Positions 35,487-44,749 of a stretch of DNA of 64,000 nt are shown piece by piece. This DNA comes from Collinsella sp. BG-O-102 (GTDB lineage: Bacteria > Actinomycetota > Coriobacteriia > Coriobacteriales > Coriobacteriaceae). Position 1 is the stretch's first letter; each line of letters opens with the position of its first letter. A program made the translations under genes and the position numbers. Where the stretch lies: assembly GCF_023656745.1 (NCBI RefSeq), contig NZ_JAMOKO010000002.1, forward strand, positions 62,001 through 126,000, given 5' to 3'. The notes under the pieces were generated by a model that saw only the letters and a list, made by a program, of their open reading frames with translations, was not told where the DNA came from and made no database searches.

Positions 35487-37310
35487 TTACGCAACCATCT
35501 GGAAGAATTCGGCAACGGGACCAAGCGCCAACGCCGGGAAGAAACTCAGGGCGCCAATCAGCAGAACGACGAATACCAGCAGGAACACGAACATGGCATT
35601 GGTGGTGGAAAGCGTGCCGGCGCTCTCGGCGACCTTGCCCTTCCCGGCCAGCGAGCCCGCGATGGCGAGCGTGCCCACAATCGGCAGGAACCGCGCGAAC
35701 AGCATCTCGATACCCAGCAGCACGTTGATCCACGGGATGTTGCAGTTCATGCCGGCGAATGAGGAGCCGTTGTTGCCGCCAGCCGAAGTAAGGGTGTACA
35801 GGACCTCGGAGAAGCCATGCGCCCCGCCGTTGTTGAGTTGGTCGACAAGACCGGGCACCATGCAGGCGATAGCGGAGCTCACCAGAATGGCGAACGGGGT
35901 GGCGAGACACAGAACCACCGCCCAGCGCATCTCGGTCGGCTCGATCTTCTTGCCCAGGAACTCGGGCGTGCGGCCGACCATAAGGCCGGCGATAAACACC
36001 GTGAGGATGGCGAAGCCGATCATGCCGTACAGGCCGCAGCCCACGCCGCCGAACACCACCTCGCCCAGCGCTATCTGGAGCATCTGGACAAACCCGCCGA
36101 GCGGGGTGTAGGAGTCGTGCATGGAGTTGACCGAGCCGTTGGAAGCAGCCGTCGTGAAAGCGGACCAGGTGGAAGAGGAGGCGATGCCAAAGCGGCTCTC
36201 CTTGCCCTCCATGTTGCCGCCCGCCTGGCCATCGGTCATCTCGATGTTGACCGCGCCGCCATCTGCCAGCTGCGGCGTACCCATATGCTCGTTAACGGCG
36301 ATGATGCCGGTAAAGACCACGAGCAGGATAAGCATCGCCGCGAAGATGGCCTTGCCCTGCCTGGCATTCTTGACACCGATGCCGAAGGTGAAGCAGCAGG
36401 CGACCGGAATCAGCAGCAGGCTGGTCATCTCGATGATGTTGGTGAAGGCACTGGGGTTCTCATACGGATGGGCGGAGTTCACGCCGAAGAAGCCGCCGCC
36501 GTTGGTGCCGGACTGCTTGATGGCGACCTGAGGAGCCGCGGGACCCTGGGGCAGGAACTGCTCGGTGACCACGCGCGCGCCCTCGACAACCTTGCCGTCG
36601 ACCTTGACCGTGTCGCCCTCGATCTGGGCGCCGTCGATGACGCTCCAGCCGCCGTCTGCATTAGGCTGAACAGCGACGGGTTCTACGAGCTCAGCCTTCT
36701 GAGCCGGCTGGAAGTTGGAGATGACGCCACCGGCAGCCAGGCAGATGCCAAACACGAGGTTCAGCGGAATGAGCACATACAGGACGGTGCGGGTGAGGTC
36801 GACCCAGAAGGAACCCAGACCCTGCTCCTTGACCTGACGGAAGCCGCGGATCAGCGCGAACATGACCGCGATACCGGTGCCAGCGGAAACGAAGTTCTGC
36901 ACAGTGAGACCCATGAACTGCACAAGGTAGGACAGGGTGGTCTCACCGGAGTAGGACTGCCAGTTGGTGTTGGTTATGAAGGAAGCAGCCGTATTGAACG
37001 ACAGGTCCCATGACACACCCGGCAGGTGCTGGGGATTGCCTGGCAAGAAGGACTGAAGCGCCTGGAGTGCCACAAGAGTCACGAGGCCGATCCCCGAAAA
37101 GACCAGCACGCTCGCCAGATAGCGCCTACACCCCATCTGTTCTGCCGCGTCGATGCGAAGCAGACGATAGACGCCACGCTCCACAGGAGCAATCACAGGC
37201 GACAGGAACGTATGCTCACCATCCATGATATGGGCCATGAACCGACCGAGCGGAACGGCCAGGACGACGAGTACGGCAAAGTACAAGATGTACTGAATCG
37301 CAGCGTCCAT
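35487..37310 (-). CDS. kdpA: Potassium-binding channel subunit KdpA
   Basis: 607-residue membrane subunit, ten predicted helices, that binds and translocates K+. Selectivity loops are visible: TNTNWQSYSGE, KQSGTNGGGFFGVNSAHPYENP, TLSPLGG-like TPLGGFVQM and TSAGGNNGSSF. Length is slightly above the E. coli protein because of an Asn/Gly-rich loop. It follows kdpF by 3 bp. Confidence 0.96.
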   Translation of the reverse strand: MDAAIQYILYFAVLVVLAVPLGRFMAHIMDGEHTFLSPVIAPVERGVYRLLRIDAAEQMGCRRYLASVLVFSGIGLVTLVALQALQSFLPGNPQHLPGVSWDLSFNTAASFITNTNWQSYSGETTLSYLVQFMGLTVQNFVSAGTGIAVMFALIRGFRQVKEQGLGSFWVDLTRTVLYVLIPLNLVFGICLAAGGVISNFQPAQKAELVEPVAVQPNADGGWSVIDGAQIEGDTVKVDGKVVEGARVVTEQFLPQGPAAPQVAIKQSGTNGGGFFGVNSAHPYENPSAFTNIIEMTSLLLIPVACCFTFGIGVKNARQGKAIFAAMLILLVVFTGIIAVNEHMGTPQLADGGAVNIEMTDGQAGGNMEGKESRFGIASSSTWSAFTTAASNGSVNSMHDSYTPLGGFVQMLQIALGEVVFGGVGCGLYGMIGFAILTVFIAGLMVGRTPEFLGKKIEPTEMRWAVVLCLATPFAILVSSAIACMVPGLVDQLNNGGAHGFSEVLYTLTSAGGNNGSSFAGMNCNIPWINVLLGIEMLFARFLPIVGTLAIAGSLAGKGKVAESAGTLSTTNAMFVFLLVFVVLLIGALSFFPALALGPVAEFFQMVA

Positions 37311-37313
37311 AGT

Positions 37314-37400
37314 TTACGAATCACTCCTCATCAGAATGTAGATGTAATAGATAAGAAGTCCAATGCAGACGACTCCGATGATGGGAATGAGGATGTCCAT
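37314..37400 (-). CDS. kdpF: Small membrane subunit KdpF
   Basis: A 28-residue peptide, MDILIPIIGVVCIGLLIYYI followed by eight residues: one membrane helix and a charged tail. Size, hydrophobicity and position directly before kdpA fit KdpF, which stabilises the Kdp complex. GGGGCGGT lies just upstream of the ATG. It is easily missed because of its length. Confidence 0.85.
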   Translation of the reverse strand: MDILIPIIGVVCIGLLIYYIYILMRSDS

Positions 37401-37644
37401 TTACCGCCCCTTTCACACGCGGTCCGATGTCTCGGACGCCTGCCCTCGCAAGCGTCTGGGGACAGTAAACGCTTCTAGGGATTAAAGAGGCGTGAGGGCC
37501 GGGGCTCACGTCCTTAAGATGCCGTAAAGATGCAGGTAGAAAGCACTATTGCAGCTGCAGTGCGCCTATACTCGACCTCGCGAGCATACAGTGGTGTCTT
37601 CACCGCGTATGCACGCATGGACAACGCTTCAGAAAGGCTACGCT
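37401..37644. promoter_or_regulatory. Divergent kdpFABC / kdpDE control region
   Basis: The 244-bp gap between divergent operons. A TATACT box at 37567-37572 on the plus strand is the best -10 candidate for kdpDE. No clear KdpE site could be picked by eye on the kdpF side. Confidence 0.45.
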
Positions 37645-40380
37645 ATGCAGCGCGACGCATCGGACACTCGCGTCAATCCAGACCTCATCCTCAAGGCAAT
37701 TGAGAAAGACGAGGTCGCCGATGACACTCGAACCAGCCGGGGACACCTCAAAATTTTCTTTGGCTACGCTGCTGGTACAGGCAAAACCTATGCAATGCTT
37801 CAAGCCGCCCACGCCGCCAAGCGGCGAGGTGTCGACGTCGTCGCGGGATACATCGAGCCGCACGAACGTCCGGCAACTGCCCATCTTGCACAAGGGCTTG
37901 AGAACGTGCCCTGTAAACTCATCGAGCACAACGGCATTGCGCTCAGCGAGTTCGATCTAGATGCGGCTATCGAGCGCGCCCCTCAGCTCATCCTTGTCGA
38001 CGAGCTCGCCCATACGAATGCGCCGGGGTCTCGCCACGACAAACGCTATCAAGACGTCGAGGAACTTCTACATGCGGGCATCGACGTCTATACGACCGTG
38101 AACGTTCAGCATATCGAGAGCCTAAACGACATGGTTGCATCCATCACCGGCGTTGTCGTGAGCGAACGAATCCCCGACCGTATCTTCGATGATGCCGACC
38201 AGGTCGAGCTCGTCGACATAGAGCCCGAAGACCTACTTGAGCGCCTTCGCGCCGGCCTCGTCTACCGTCCCGCACAAGCCGACCGAGCGCAACAGCATTT
38301 TTTTACCGTCGAGAACCTCACCGCACTCCGAGAAATCGCGCTGCGCCGCTGCGCCGATCGCACCGGTCACCTCACAGACGCCGCACGCGTGCTGGGAAAC
38401 CGTGACTACTACACCAGGGAGCGTATCTTAGTCTGTGTCTCCCCGGCGCCGACCAATCCCCGCATCATCCGTGCCGCCGCACGCATGGCGAAAGCGTTTC
38501 GCAGCGAACTCGTCGCCCTGTTCGTAGAGAGCCCGCGCACGCAAGCCATGAGCGATGATGAGCGCGCCAAGCTTGCAGCCAATATCGCCCTAGCCGAGCA
38601 GCTCGGAGCACATATGGAAACCGTCTATGGCGACGACATCGCGTTTCAGATCTCCGAGTTCGCGCGCCTGTCGGGTATTTCGAAGATCGTCATGGGGCGC
38701 ACGGGCGAGCGCAGCAGCGTCCGTCAGGCCCTCTTCGGCCGCAAATCTCTCGTAGAACAGCTCATAACATTCGCCCCGAACCTCGACATTTACATCATTC
38801 CAGAACAGTCGACTCCGCCCTCCCGACCCAAAGGACGCCGCCATGCGCTCGCCCTGCAGCCGCCCAGCAGCCGAAACGTGCTTCGCACGCTGGCCCTCTC
38901 TCTTGCCGCCACGGCGATCGGCACGGCTTTCCGCCATCTGGGATTTGCCGACTCCAGCATCATATCCCTCTATATCTTCACGGCCCTGCTGACCGCCGTC
39001 ACCACGACGGGGCGTATCTGCACGATCGTATCGAGCGTGCTCTCTGTAGTGCTTTACAACTTCTGCTTTGTCACGCCTCTGTTTTCGCTCGCCAGCTACG
39101 ACCGAAGCTATCTGGTCACGTTCGGCATCATGTTCGCCACCGCTATGGTCGCCGGCGAGTTAACTGCGCGCATCGCCGACAACGCCCGTACATCCGCCGA
39201 GAACGCATTCAAAACGCGCGTACTCCTCGAAACGAACCAGCTCTTGCAGCAAGCCCATAGCGCGGAGGAGTGCGCCCGCGTCGCCATGAACCAACTCGTC
39301 AAACTGCTAAAACTCGACGTGGTCTTCTACCCCGCCGAACACGGCACGCTCGGCAAGGCGCTCTATGAGTCCGCTGGCACCGAAAACCGATCCGCGTCGC
39401 TGCTCACCGACTACGAGCGCGCCGTTGCAACCTGGACCTACACCAACAACAAGCGCGCGGGCGCAAGCACGCGGACCCTGCCTGAGGCGCGCTGTCTCTA
39501 CCTCGCGGTTCGCACCGGCGACAAGGTATTCGGTGTCATCGGCATCGCCCTGGAGGGGCGCGAGATCGAAGCCTTCGAGCATTCGATCGTCCTATCTATC
39601 GTAGGTGAATGCGCCTTGGCGCTCGAAAGCGACCGGGCGGCGCAAGAGCGCGAAGAGGCTGCGGTCTTGGCGAAAAACGAGCAGCTGCGCGCCAACCTTT
39701 TACGCTCCATCGGCCACGATTTGAGGACACCCCTCACGGCTATATCCGGATCTGCGGCAATCCTTCGGAAGAGCGACGAGAAGCTCAGCCTCGAACAACG
39801 CTGCGATCTTGCCGATGCCATCTACGACGACTCCCTCTGGCTTATCGATACCGTGGAGAACCTCCTCGCCATCACACGCGTCGAGGACGGCACCATTCGC
39901 CTCAACTTAACATCCGAGCTCATCGACGAGGTCATCGAGGCCGCCCTCAGCCATGTCGCCCAAGCATCGCATGGACGTGCCGTCACCATCGAGCACACTG
40001 ACGACATCCTGCTGGTACGCATCGACGTCCATCTCATCATGCAGGTGCTTACGAATCTCATCATGAACGCCTTCAAATACACGCCCGAGGACTCGTCTGT
40101 CACCATCAGCGCACGTCGCGAGGGCGCGTTCGTCGTGGTGGACGTCGCAGACGATGGGCCGGGTGTGGCAGACTGCGACAAGCCTCATATCTTTGAGCGC
40201 TTCTTCACCTCAGGCAATACGCGGCCCGTGGATTCGCGTCGAAGCATCGGCCTTGGCCTGTCGCTCTGCCGCTCCATCGTGGAGGCGCATGGCGGCGTCA
40301 TCGAAGTTCGCGACAACCACCCCCATGGGGCCGTCTTCCGTTTTACCCTGCCCGCCGAGGAGATTGAGATTCATGAATAA
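37645..40380 (+). CDS. kdpD: Sensor histidine kinase KdpD
   Basis: 911-residue sensor of K+ limitation. Domain order: N-terminal KdpD domain with Walker A GYAAGTGKT (residues 40-48) and LILVDELAHTNAPGSRH, a USP-like domain (ILVCVSPAPTN...VMGRTGERSSVRQALFGRKS), four membrane helices around residues 440-530, a GAF-like region, then the kinase with the phosphorylated His in SIGHDLRTPLTAISG (about residue 690) and the ATP-binding NAFKY, DDGPGV and GLGLSL boxes. The ATG at 37645 has GAAAGG 7 bases upstream. It overlaps kdpE by 8 bp. Confidence 0.96.
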   Translation: MQRDASDTRVNPDLILKAIEKDEVADDTRTSRGHLKIFFGYAAGTGKTYAMLQAAHAAKRRGVDVVAGYIEPHERPATAHLAQGLENVPCKLIEHNGIALSEFDLDAAIERAPQLILVDELAHTNAPGSRHDKRYQDVEELLHAGIDVYTTVNVQHIESLNDMVASITGVVVSERIPDRIFDDADQVELVDIEPEDLLERLRAGLVYRPAQADRAQQHFFTVENLTALREIALRRCADRTGHLTDAARVLGNRDYYTRERILVCVSPAPTNPRIIRAAARMAKAFRSELVALFVESPRTQAMSDDERAKLAANIALAEQLGAHMETVYGDDIAFQISEFARLSGISKIVMGRTGERSSVRQALFGRKSLVEQLITFAPNLDIYIIPEQSTPPSRPKGRRHALALQPPSSRNVLRTLALSLAATAIGTAFRHLGFADSSIISLYIFTALLTAVTTTGRICTIVSSVLSVVLYNFCFVTPLFSLASYDRSYLVTFGIMFATAMVAGELTARIADNARTSAENAFKTRVLLETNQLLQQAHSAEECARVAMNQLVKLLKLDVVFYPAEHGTLGKALYESAGTENRSASLLTDYERAVATWTYTNNKRAGASTRTLPEARCLYLAVRTGDKVFGVIGIALEGREIEAFEHSIVLSIVGECALALESDRAAQEREEAAVLAKNEQLRANLLRSIGHDLRTPLTAISGSAAILRKSDEKLSLEQRCDLADAIYDDSLWLIDTVENLLAITRVEDGTIRLNLTSELIDEVIEAALSHVAQASHGRAVTIEHTDDILLVRIDVHLIMQVLTNLIMNAFKYTPEDSSVTISARREGAFVVVDVADDGPGVADCDKPHIFERFFTSGNTRPVDSRRSIGLGLSLCRSIVEAHGGVIEVRDNHPHGAVFRFTLPAEEIEIHE

Positions 40381-41077
40381 TGCCGCTAAGCCACGCATCC
40401 TCCTGGTCGAAGATGACCCGACCGTTCAAAACCTCGTTTCGACCGCGCTTGACCTCCACGGCTATGTCGTGAGCAAGGTTTGCAACGGCCAAGCCGCCAT
40501 CATGGATGCGGTGTCGCACGGCCCCAGCCTCATCATGCTCGACCTCGGCCTTCCCGACATTGACGGTATCGAGGTCATCACGAAGATCCGAAGCTGGTCG
40601 GCAGTCCCCATTATCGTCATTTCGGCGCGCACCGAAGATTCCGACAAGATTGCAGCACTTGACGCAGGGGCAGACGACTACCTCACCAAGCCCTTTTCTG
40701 TGGATGAGTTGCTCGCGCGCGTCCGTGCGAATTTGAGGCGCTCCTCGATGGCGTCGAGCGAGTCGACAGAAGCGAGCACGTTTGACAACGGTCCGCTGCA
40801 TATCGACTACGCCGCGGGATACGCGACGAAAGACGGACGCGAGCTCTCGCTCACCCCAACCGAGTACAAATTGCTCGTCCTTCTGGCGAAAAACGTCGAC
40901 AAGGTGCTCACCCACACCTTCATCACCCACGAGATATGGGGCACGAGCTGGGACAGCGATCTGGCGAGCCTGCGCGTGTTCATGCGCACCCTGCGCAAGA
41001 AGATCGAGGCAGACCCCTCTCACCCCAAGATGATTCAGACGCACATGGGTGTCGGGTACCGCATGCAGCGTCTCTAG
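40373..41077 (+). CDS. kdpE: Response regulator KdpE
   Basis: 234-residue OmpR-family regulator. The receiver has the acidic pair VEDD, phosphorylated Asp57 in IMLDLGLPD, Thr/Ser in VISAR and Lys in YLTKPF. The C-terminal winged helix ends HMGVGYRMQ. The start overlaps the kdpD stop by 8 bp, so it is translationally coupled. Phosphorylated KdpE activates kdpFABC, which is divergent from this operon. Confidence 0.96.
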   Translation: MNNAAKPRILLVEDDPTVQNLVSTALDLHGYVVSKVCNGQAAIMDAVSHGPSLIMLDLGLPDIDGIEVITKIRSWSAVPIIVISARTEDSDKIAALDAGADDYLTKPFSVDELLARVRANLRRSSMASSESTEASTFDNGPLHIDYAAGYATKDGRELSLTPTEYKLLVLLAKNVDKVLTHTFITHEIWGTSWDSDLASLRVFMRTLRKKIEADPSHPKMIQTHMGVGYRMQRL

Positions 41078-41091
41078 CCCACCCAACAAAA

Positions 41092-41160
41092 AGTTGCGGT
41101 GGAATACGGAGTAGATAAGGCCTTTGACAGCCAAAACAGTCCGTATTTCACCGCAACTGA
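41092..41160. repeat. Palindromic repeat family 1, copy e
   Basis: Near-identical to copy d at 32678: arms AGTTGCGGTGGAATACGGAG and CCGTATTTCACCGCAACT, loop GTAGATAAGGCCTTTGACAG. It lies between the converging kdpE and GltD-like genes. Copies d and e bracket the whole kdp region. Confidence 0.9.
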
Positions 41161-41175
41161 TAAGGGTGGGATGGA

Positions 41176-42393
41176 TTAGAGGCCCAGGTAGGATGTCATG
41201 CCTTCGACGGCGAGCTTGGCACCGGCCACGGCATGGACCACGGTGAGCGGGCCGTTGACCACGTCGCCGGCGGCAAAGACGCCCGGCACGGTGGTCATGC
41301 CGTGCTCATCGACCGAAAGCAGACCGCGATGGTCGGTCTCCAGACCGCCCGTTGTAAGCACGAGCTTGTCCTTGGGCACTTGAGACGCCGCAATCACAAC
41401 CGTGTCGGCGGACACGTGGTCGAGCTCTTCCTCATAGCCCACCACGTTGTTGTCCTCGTCAAAGATAGCCGTCTCAAACACCGGACCGTTATCGTCGATG
41501 GCACAAATCGCCTTGCCGCACACGATTTCGGCACCGTCAAGCTCGGTCAGCTCGACCTCGTCGTCGATGGCCGAGATATGGCGCGAGCGGGCATACACAG
41601 TGACCTTGCGAGCGCCCGAGCGCAGGGCCGTACGGGCAACATCCATGGCCACATTGCCGGCGCCGATAACCGCCACGTTCTGCCCGATTGCCACGCTCGC
41701 GGGATCGACCAGATAATCGATGCCAAACAGCACGTTGCCGCGCGACTCGCCGGGAATACCCAACTTTCGAGCTCGCCAGGTACCGGTACCAACAAAGACC
41801 GCATCGTAGCCGTCGCGCAGCAGGTCATCGATGTGCAACGCGCCGCCGATGGTGGTCGAAGGGCGCACACGCACGCCGAGCGAGCACATCACGTGGCGAT
41901 ACTTTTGCACGAGCGCACGGGGCAGGCGGAACTCGGGGATACCGTATTCCAGCACCCCGCCGATCTCGGGGCGCTGTTCAAATACCGTGACGGCACAGCC
42001 CAGCTGGGCCATTTTAATGGCCACGGTAATACCGGCGGGACCGGAACCGACCACAGCAACCTGTTTGCCGCACGACGACGCGGGCGTCCACTCCTTACGA
42101 TCCAAATACGCTGTCGAGATATAGTTCTCGATGCTCGAGAAATGCACAGGTGTGCCCTTGCGGCCCTGGATGCAAGCACCCTCGCACTGGCCCGAATGGT
42201 TGCACACCATGGAGCAGACCGCGCTCATGGGATTGTTCTGGAACAGCAGCTCGCCCGCTTCTTCTAAACGACGCTGTTTGAACAGGTCGATGACCTGCGG
42301 AATAGGCGTCTGAACCGGGCAGCCCTTAACCTGACAGAACGCCCTTTTACAACCTAGGCAACGATTCGCCTCTTCGACAATGTGGATAGCCAC
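41176..42393 (-). CDS. GltD-like FAD/NAD(P) oxidoreductase with Fe-S domain
   Basis: 405-residue flavoprotein. The N-terminal cysteine-rich domain (CLGCKRAFCQVKGCPVQTPIP and CSMVCNHSGQCEGACIQG) matches the [4Fe-4S] domain of glutamate synthase small subunit and dihydropyrimidine dehydrogenase. FAD motif VAVVGSGPAGITVAIKMAQLG and NAD(P) motif VAVIGAGNVAMDVARTALRSG follow, then VFAAGDVVNGPLTVVHAVAGAK. No glutamate synthase large subunit is nearby, so the electron partner is unknown. The GTG at 42393 has GGGGAG 5 bases upstream. Confidence 0.85.
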   Translation of the reverse strand: MAIHIVEEANRCLGCKRAFCQVKGCPVQTPIPQVIDLFKQRRLEEAGELLFQNNPMSAVCSMVCNHSGQCEGACIQGRKGTPVHFSSIENYISTAYLDRKEWTPASSCGKQVAVVGSGPAGITVAIKMAQLGCAVTVFEQRPEIGGVLEYGIPEFRLPRALVQKYRHVMCSLGVRVRPSTTIGGALHIDDLLRDGYDAVFVGTGTWRARKLGIPGESRGNVLFGIDYLVDPASVAIGQNVAVIGAGNVAMDVARTALRSGARKVTVYARSRHISAIDDEVELTELDGAEIVCGKAICAIDDNGPVFETAIFDEDNNVVGYEEELDHVSADTVVIAASQVPKDKLVLTTGGLETDHRGLLSVDEHGMTTVPGVFAAGDVVNGPLTVVHAVAGAKLAVEGMTSYLGL

Positions 42394-42496
42394 GCAACTC
42401 CCCTTTTTAATGCAATCCAATGGGGCGACGATAAAGACCCTTCACCGCCGCCCCCATACAGGTAATCTCAATCTGCCGACACGGCAAAAGCCAATG

Positions 42497-43402
42497 CTAT
42501 AACTCGCGATGCGGAGCCCCGCAGCGAGCGGACATGTGCTCGAGTGTCGCCAGGCAGTCAGCCGCCGTCGCCGGCACGCTGTTCTCGACCACGCAGGGAA
42601 TCCCAGGGCAGGCGGCGGCAGCCCAGGCCACCACGGGCTCAAAGTCATAGCGACCCGTCTCGCCCACGCCGTGGCACACCAGGCGTGAACCCGTACCGTC
42701 GCACCAACCGGCTTCGTCCTCGTTATCAACGACCTCAAAATCCTTGGCGTGCAGCACGCGGATCTTACTGCCGCATAAGTAGAGCATGCGCGCTGTGATT
42801 TCCTGCGCTTCGTCAACGACGCTGGGGTGCAGCAGCGACACTGGGTCGTAGATCACGCCGAGCGACGGGCTCGAGACGCGCTCCAGCACCTCACGGCAGC
42901 GATCCGGCGTATTAACCGTCTCGTTCCAACCGGGCTCGATCAGTATTTGCCCGCCCACAGCCTCGGCCCGATCGCAGACGTGTGCAAGTCCGTCTGCAAA
43001 CGCATCGAGTGCCTCGTCGGTCATGCGGTCGTCCGCGACGCGGTTCTGCGCATTGGGACGACCGGTCTCGGTGCCAACCGGGCATCCGCCGAGCATCTGG
43101 GCAAAATTCAAGCACGCCTCGTACTCGGCAATGTTATCCATGAGCTGTTGTCGATCGGGCGTCGCCAGATTCTTATAACAGCCGAGTACGGCGACCGAAA
43201 CGCCCGCCTCGTCGAGCACCGCACGCAAATGGTCGGCAAGCTCGCGGGTCAGGCCGCCTCGATCGATCCCCATCGATGCGTAGAGCACCTTGCTCGGCAG
43301 TTGAATGCACGAAAAGCCCAGCTCTCCCGCCATACGAATGCGTTCCTCGACGGTCCCCTGCGGAAGGTCGTGCAAACGTACGCCCGGAGTAATAGCCCCC
43401 AC
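42497..43402 (-). CDS. TIM-barrel sugar phosphate isomerase/epimerase-like protein
   Basis: 301-residue xylose-isomerase-like TIM barrel (AP endonuclease family 2 fold). Metal-binding candidates are Glu in ILIEPGWNETV, Asp in GVIYDPVSLLHP, His in VLHAKDFEV and Glu in CVVENSVP. The exact reaction is not known. It follows the GH105 gene with a stop/start overlap region and is probably translated with it, so it may act on a sugar released from pectin. Starts at GTG 43402 or GTG 43411 are both possible; AAGGGA precedes the first by about 10 bases. Confidence 0.7.
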   Translation of the reverse strand: MGAITPGVRLHDLPQGTVEERIRMAGELGFSCIQLPSKVLYASMGIDRGGLTRELADHLRAVLDEAGVSVAVLGCYKNLATPDRQQLMDNIAEYEACLNFAQMLGGCPVGTETGRPNAQNRVADDRMTDEALDAFADGLAHVCDRAEAVGGQILIEPGWNETVNTPDRCREVLERVSSPSLGVIYDPVSLLHPSVVDEAQEITARMLYLCGSKIRVLHAKDFEVVDNEDEAGWCDGTGSRLVCHGVGETGRYDFEPVVAWAAAACPGIPCVVENSVPATAADCLATLEHMSARCGAPHREL

Positions 43403-43403
43403 G

Positions 43404-44642
43404 TTATTCACATCCCTTATGAGCGTTGATGCCCGGGGTGTATCCGCCAAACGGGTCCTCGATGGAGCACACGCCCGAGGGGGCGAGCGGATCGCGCTTA
43501 CCGGCCAGCTTGTCGTGATGCATGGTCTCGATATAGGCAAGCACCAGCGGCGCCACACCCTTTGCATCATTTTTGACCACGGGCTCGCTCATGTAGTAAT
43601 CAAACGTGCCCTCGCGGTGCGCGGTGTTTCCCAAGCCCGCAACCAGGCAGATGTTGTCGAGCGCCAGCTGCCCGTCACACTCGGACAGGCAGGTTTCGCA
43701 GATGCCATCGAAGGCGCGACGGCCGTACTGATAGTAACGCTCGCCCAGCACGCCCAGACGCACGCCCTTCATGATGGCGTTGGCAAAGATGGCGCTGCCC
43801 GACTCCTCTAGGTAGTTAGGGGCGATATTGGGCAGGTTGATGACCTGGTGCCACATGCCGGTCTTCTCGTCCTGATACGGCAGCATGGCGTCGATCAGAT
43901 CGTGGAACATCTTGCGGATCTCGTCCTTCTCGGCTGACATCGAAGGCGGCATGAGCTCCCACGTGTCGATGAGCGCCATGGCGAACCAGCCCTCGGCGCG
44001 CAGCCAGAAGTTAGCCGAAAGGCCGGTGACCGGGTCGCACCAGAACTGTTTGCGACTCGCGTCGTAAGCGTGATAGTACAGACCGTTGAGGGGGTTGCGC
44101 ATCAGGTCATGCACAACCTGGAACATATGGAAGCTGTCCGAGCAGGCACGACGGTTGTGGAAGCTCAGCTCATACTGCATGTAGAACGGCTGCGCCATAT
44201 ACATGCCGTCGAGCCAGATCTGGTTGGGGTAGACGGCCTTGTGCCAAAACACGCCCTCTTTGGTACGCGGCTGGGTTTCGAGCTGACGATAGATGGTATC
44301 CATGGCGGCGCGATACTTGGGCTTGCCCACCAGGTCATAGAGCTTGTAGAGGGTCTTGCCCGCATTGACGTTATCGAGGTTGTACTCCTGCGGGTTGTAA
44401 TGCTTGATGGTGCCGTCGTCCTGGACAAAGAAATCGATATAGTCGTCGGCAAAGGTCAGGTAGCGCTGCTCGCCCGTGATCTCGTACAGTTCGATGAGCG
44501 CCTTGATCATGCAGCCGTCGATATAGTTCCAGGTGTTCTCCTTACCGGCACGAATCTTTTCGATATTCCAAGCCGGCGCCTGCGGCGTAGAGGTTTCGAT
44601 CAACTGCTCGATATAACGGTCCAGGATTTGATTGCAACCCAT
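43404..44642 (-). CDS. GH105 unsaturated rhamnogalacturonyl/galacturonyl hydrolase
   Basis: 412-residue alpha/alpha-barrel hydrolase of the YteR/YesR type, which removes the unsaturated uronate left by pectate lyases. The two catalytic-site acids of YteR are matched: Asp90 in NLDNVNAGK and Asp145 in WLDGMYMAQPF. LRAEGWFAMALIDTWELMP is also typical. There is no signal peptide, so it works in the cytoplasm on imported oligosaccharides. The product would go to DhuI/DhuD. Two AACGTT operators lie within 100 bp upstream. Confidence 0.92.
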   Translation of the reverse strand: MGCNQILDRYIEQLIETSTPQAPAWNIEKIRAGKENTWNYIDGCMIKALIELYEITGEQRYLTFADDYIDFFVQDDGTIKHYNPQEYNLDNVNAGKTLYKLYDLVGKPKYRAAMDTIYRQLETQPRTKEGVFWHKAVYPNQIWLDGMYMAQPFYMQYELSFHNRRACSDSFHMFQVVHDLMRNPLNGLYYHAYDASRKQFWCDPVTGLSANFWLRAEGWFAMALIDTWELMPPSMSAEKDEIRKMFHDLIDAMLPYQDEKTGMWHQVINLPNIAPNYLEESGSAIFANAIMKGVRLGVLGERYYQYGRRAFDGICETCLSECDGQLALDNICLVAGLGNTAHREGTFDYYMSEPVVKNDAKGVAPLVLAYIETMHHDKLAGKRDPLAPSGVCSIEDPFGGYTPGINAHKGCE

Positions 44643-44667
44643 TGCTGTCCCCTCTGACGTTAATGAT

Positions 44668-44734
44668 AGGTGAACGTTACCCCTAGTGTAACGCGAACGG
44701 GGAATATAGGGTGAACGTTAACCCTATATTCCCC
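44668..44734. promoter_or_regulatory. LacI operators upstream of GH105
   Basis: AGGTGAACGTTACCCCT (44668-44684) and AGGGTGAACGTTAACCCT (44708-44725). The second is the core of a 36-bp near-perfect palindrome (44699-44734) that may also end the SGNH-hydrolase-side transcript. Confidence 0.7.
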
Positions 44735-44749
44735 GCAAACGGCAGACTT

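Noticed and set aside
37401-37644. c-di-AMP (ydaO) riboswitch before kdpF
   Set aside because: Considered because it controls potassium genes in other bacteria, but no matching conserved core or pseudoknot could be recognised.
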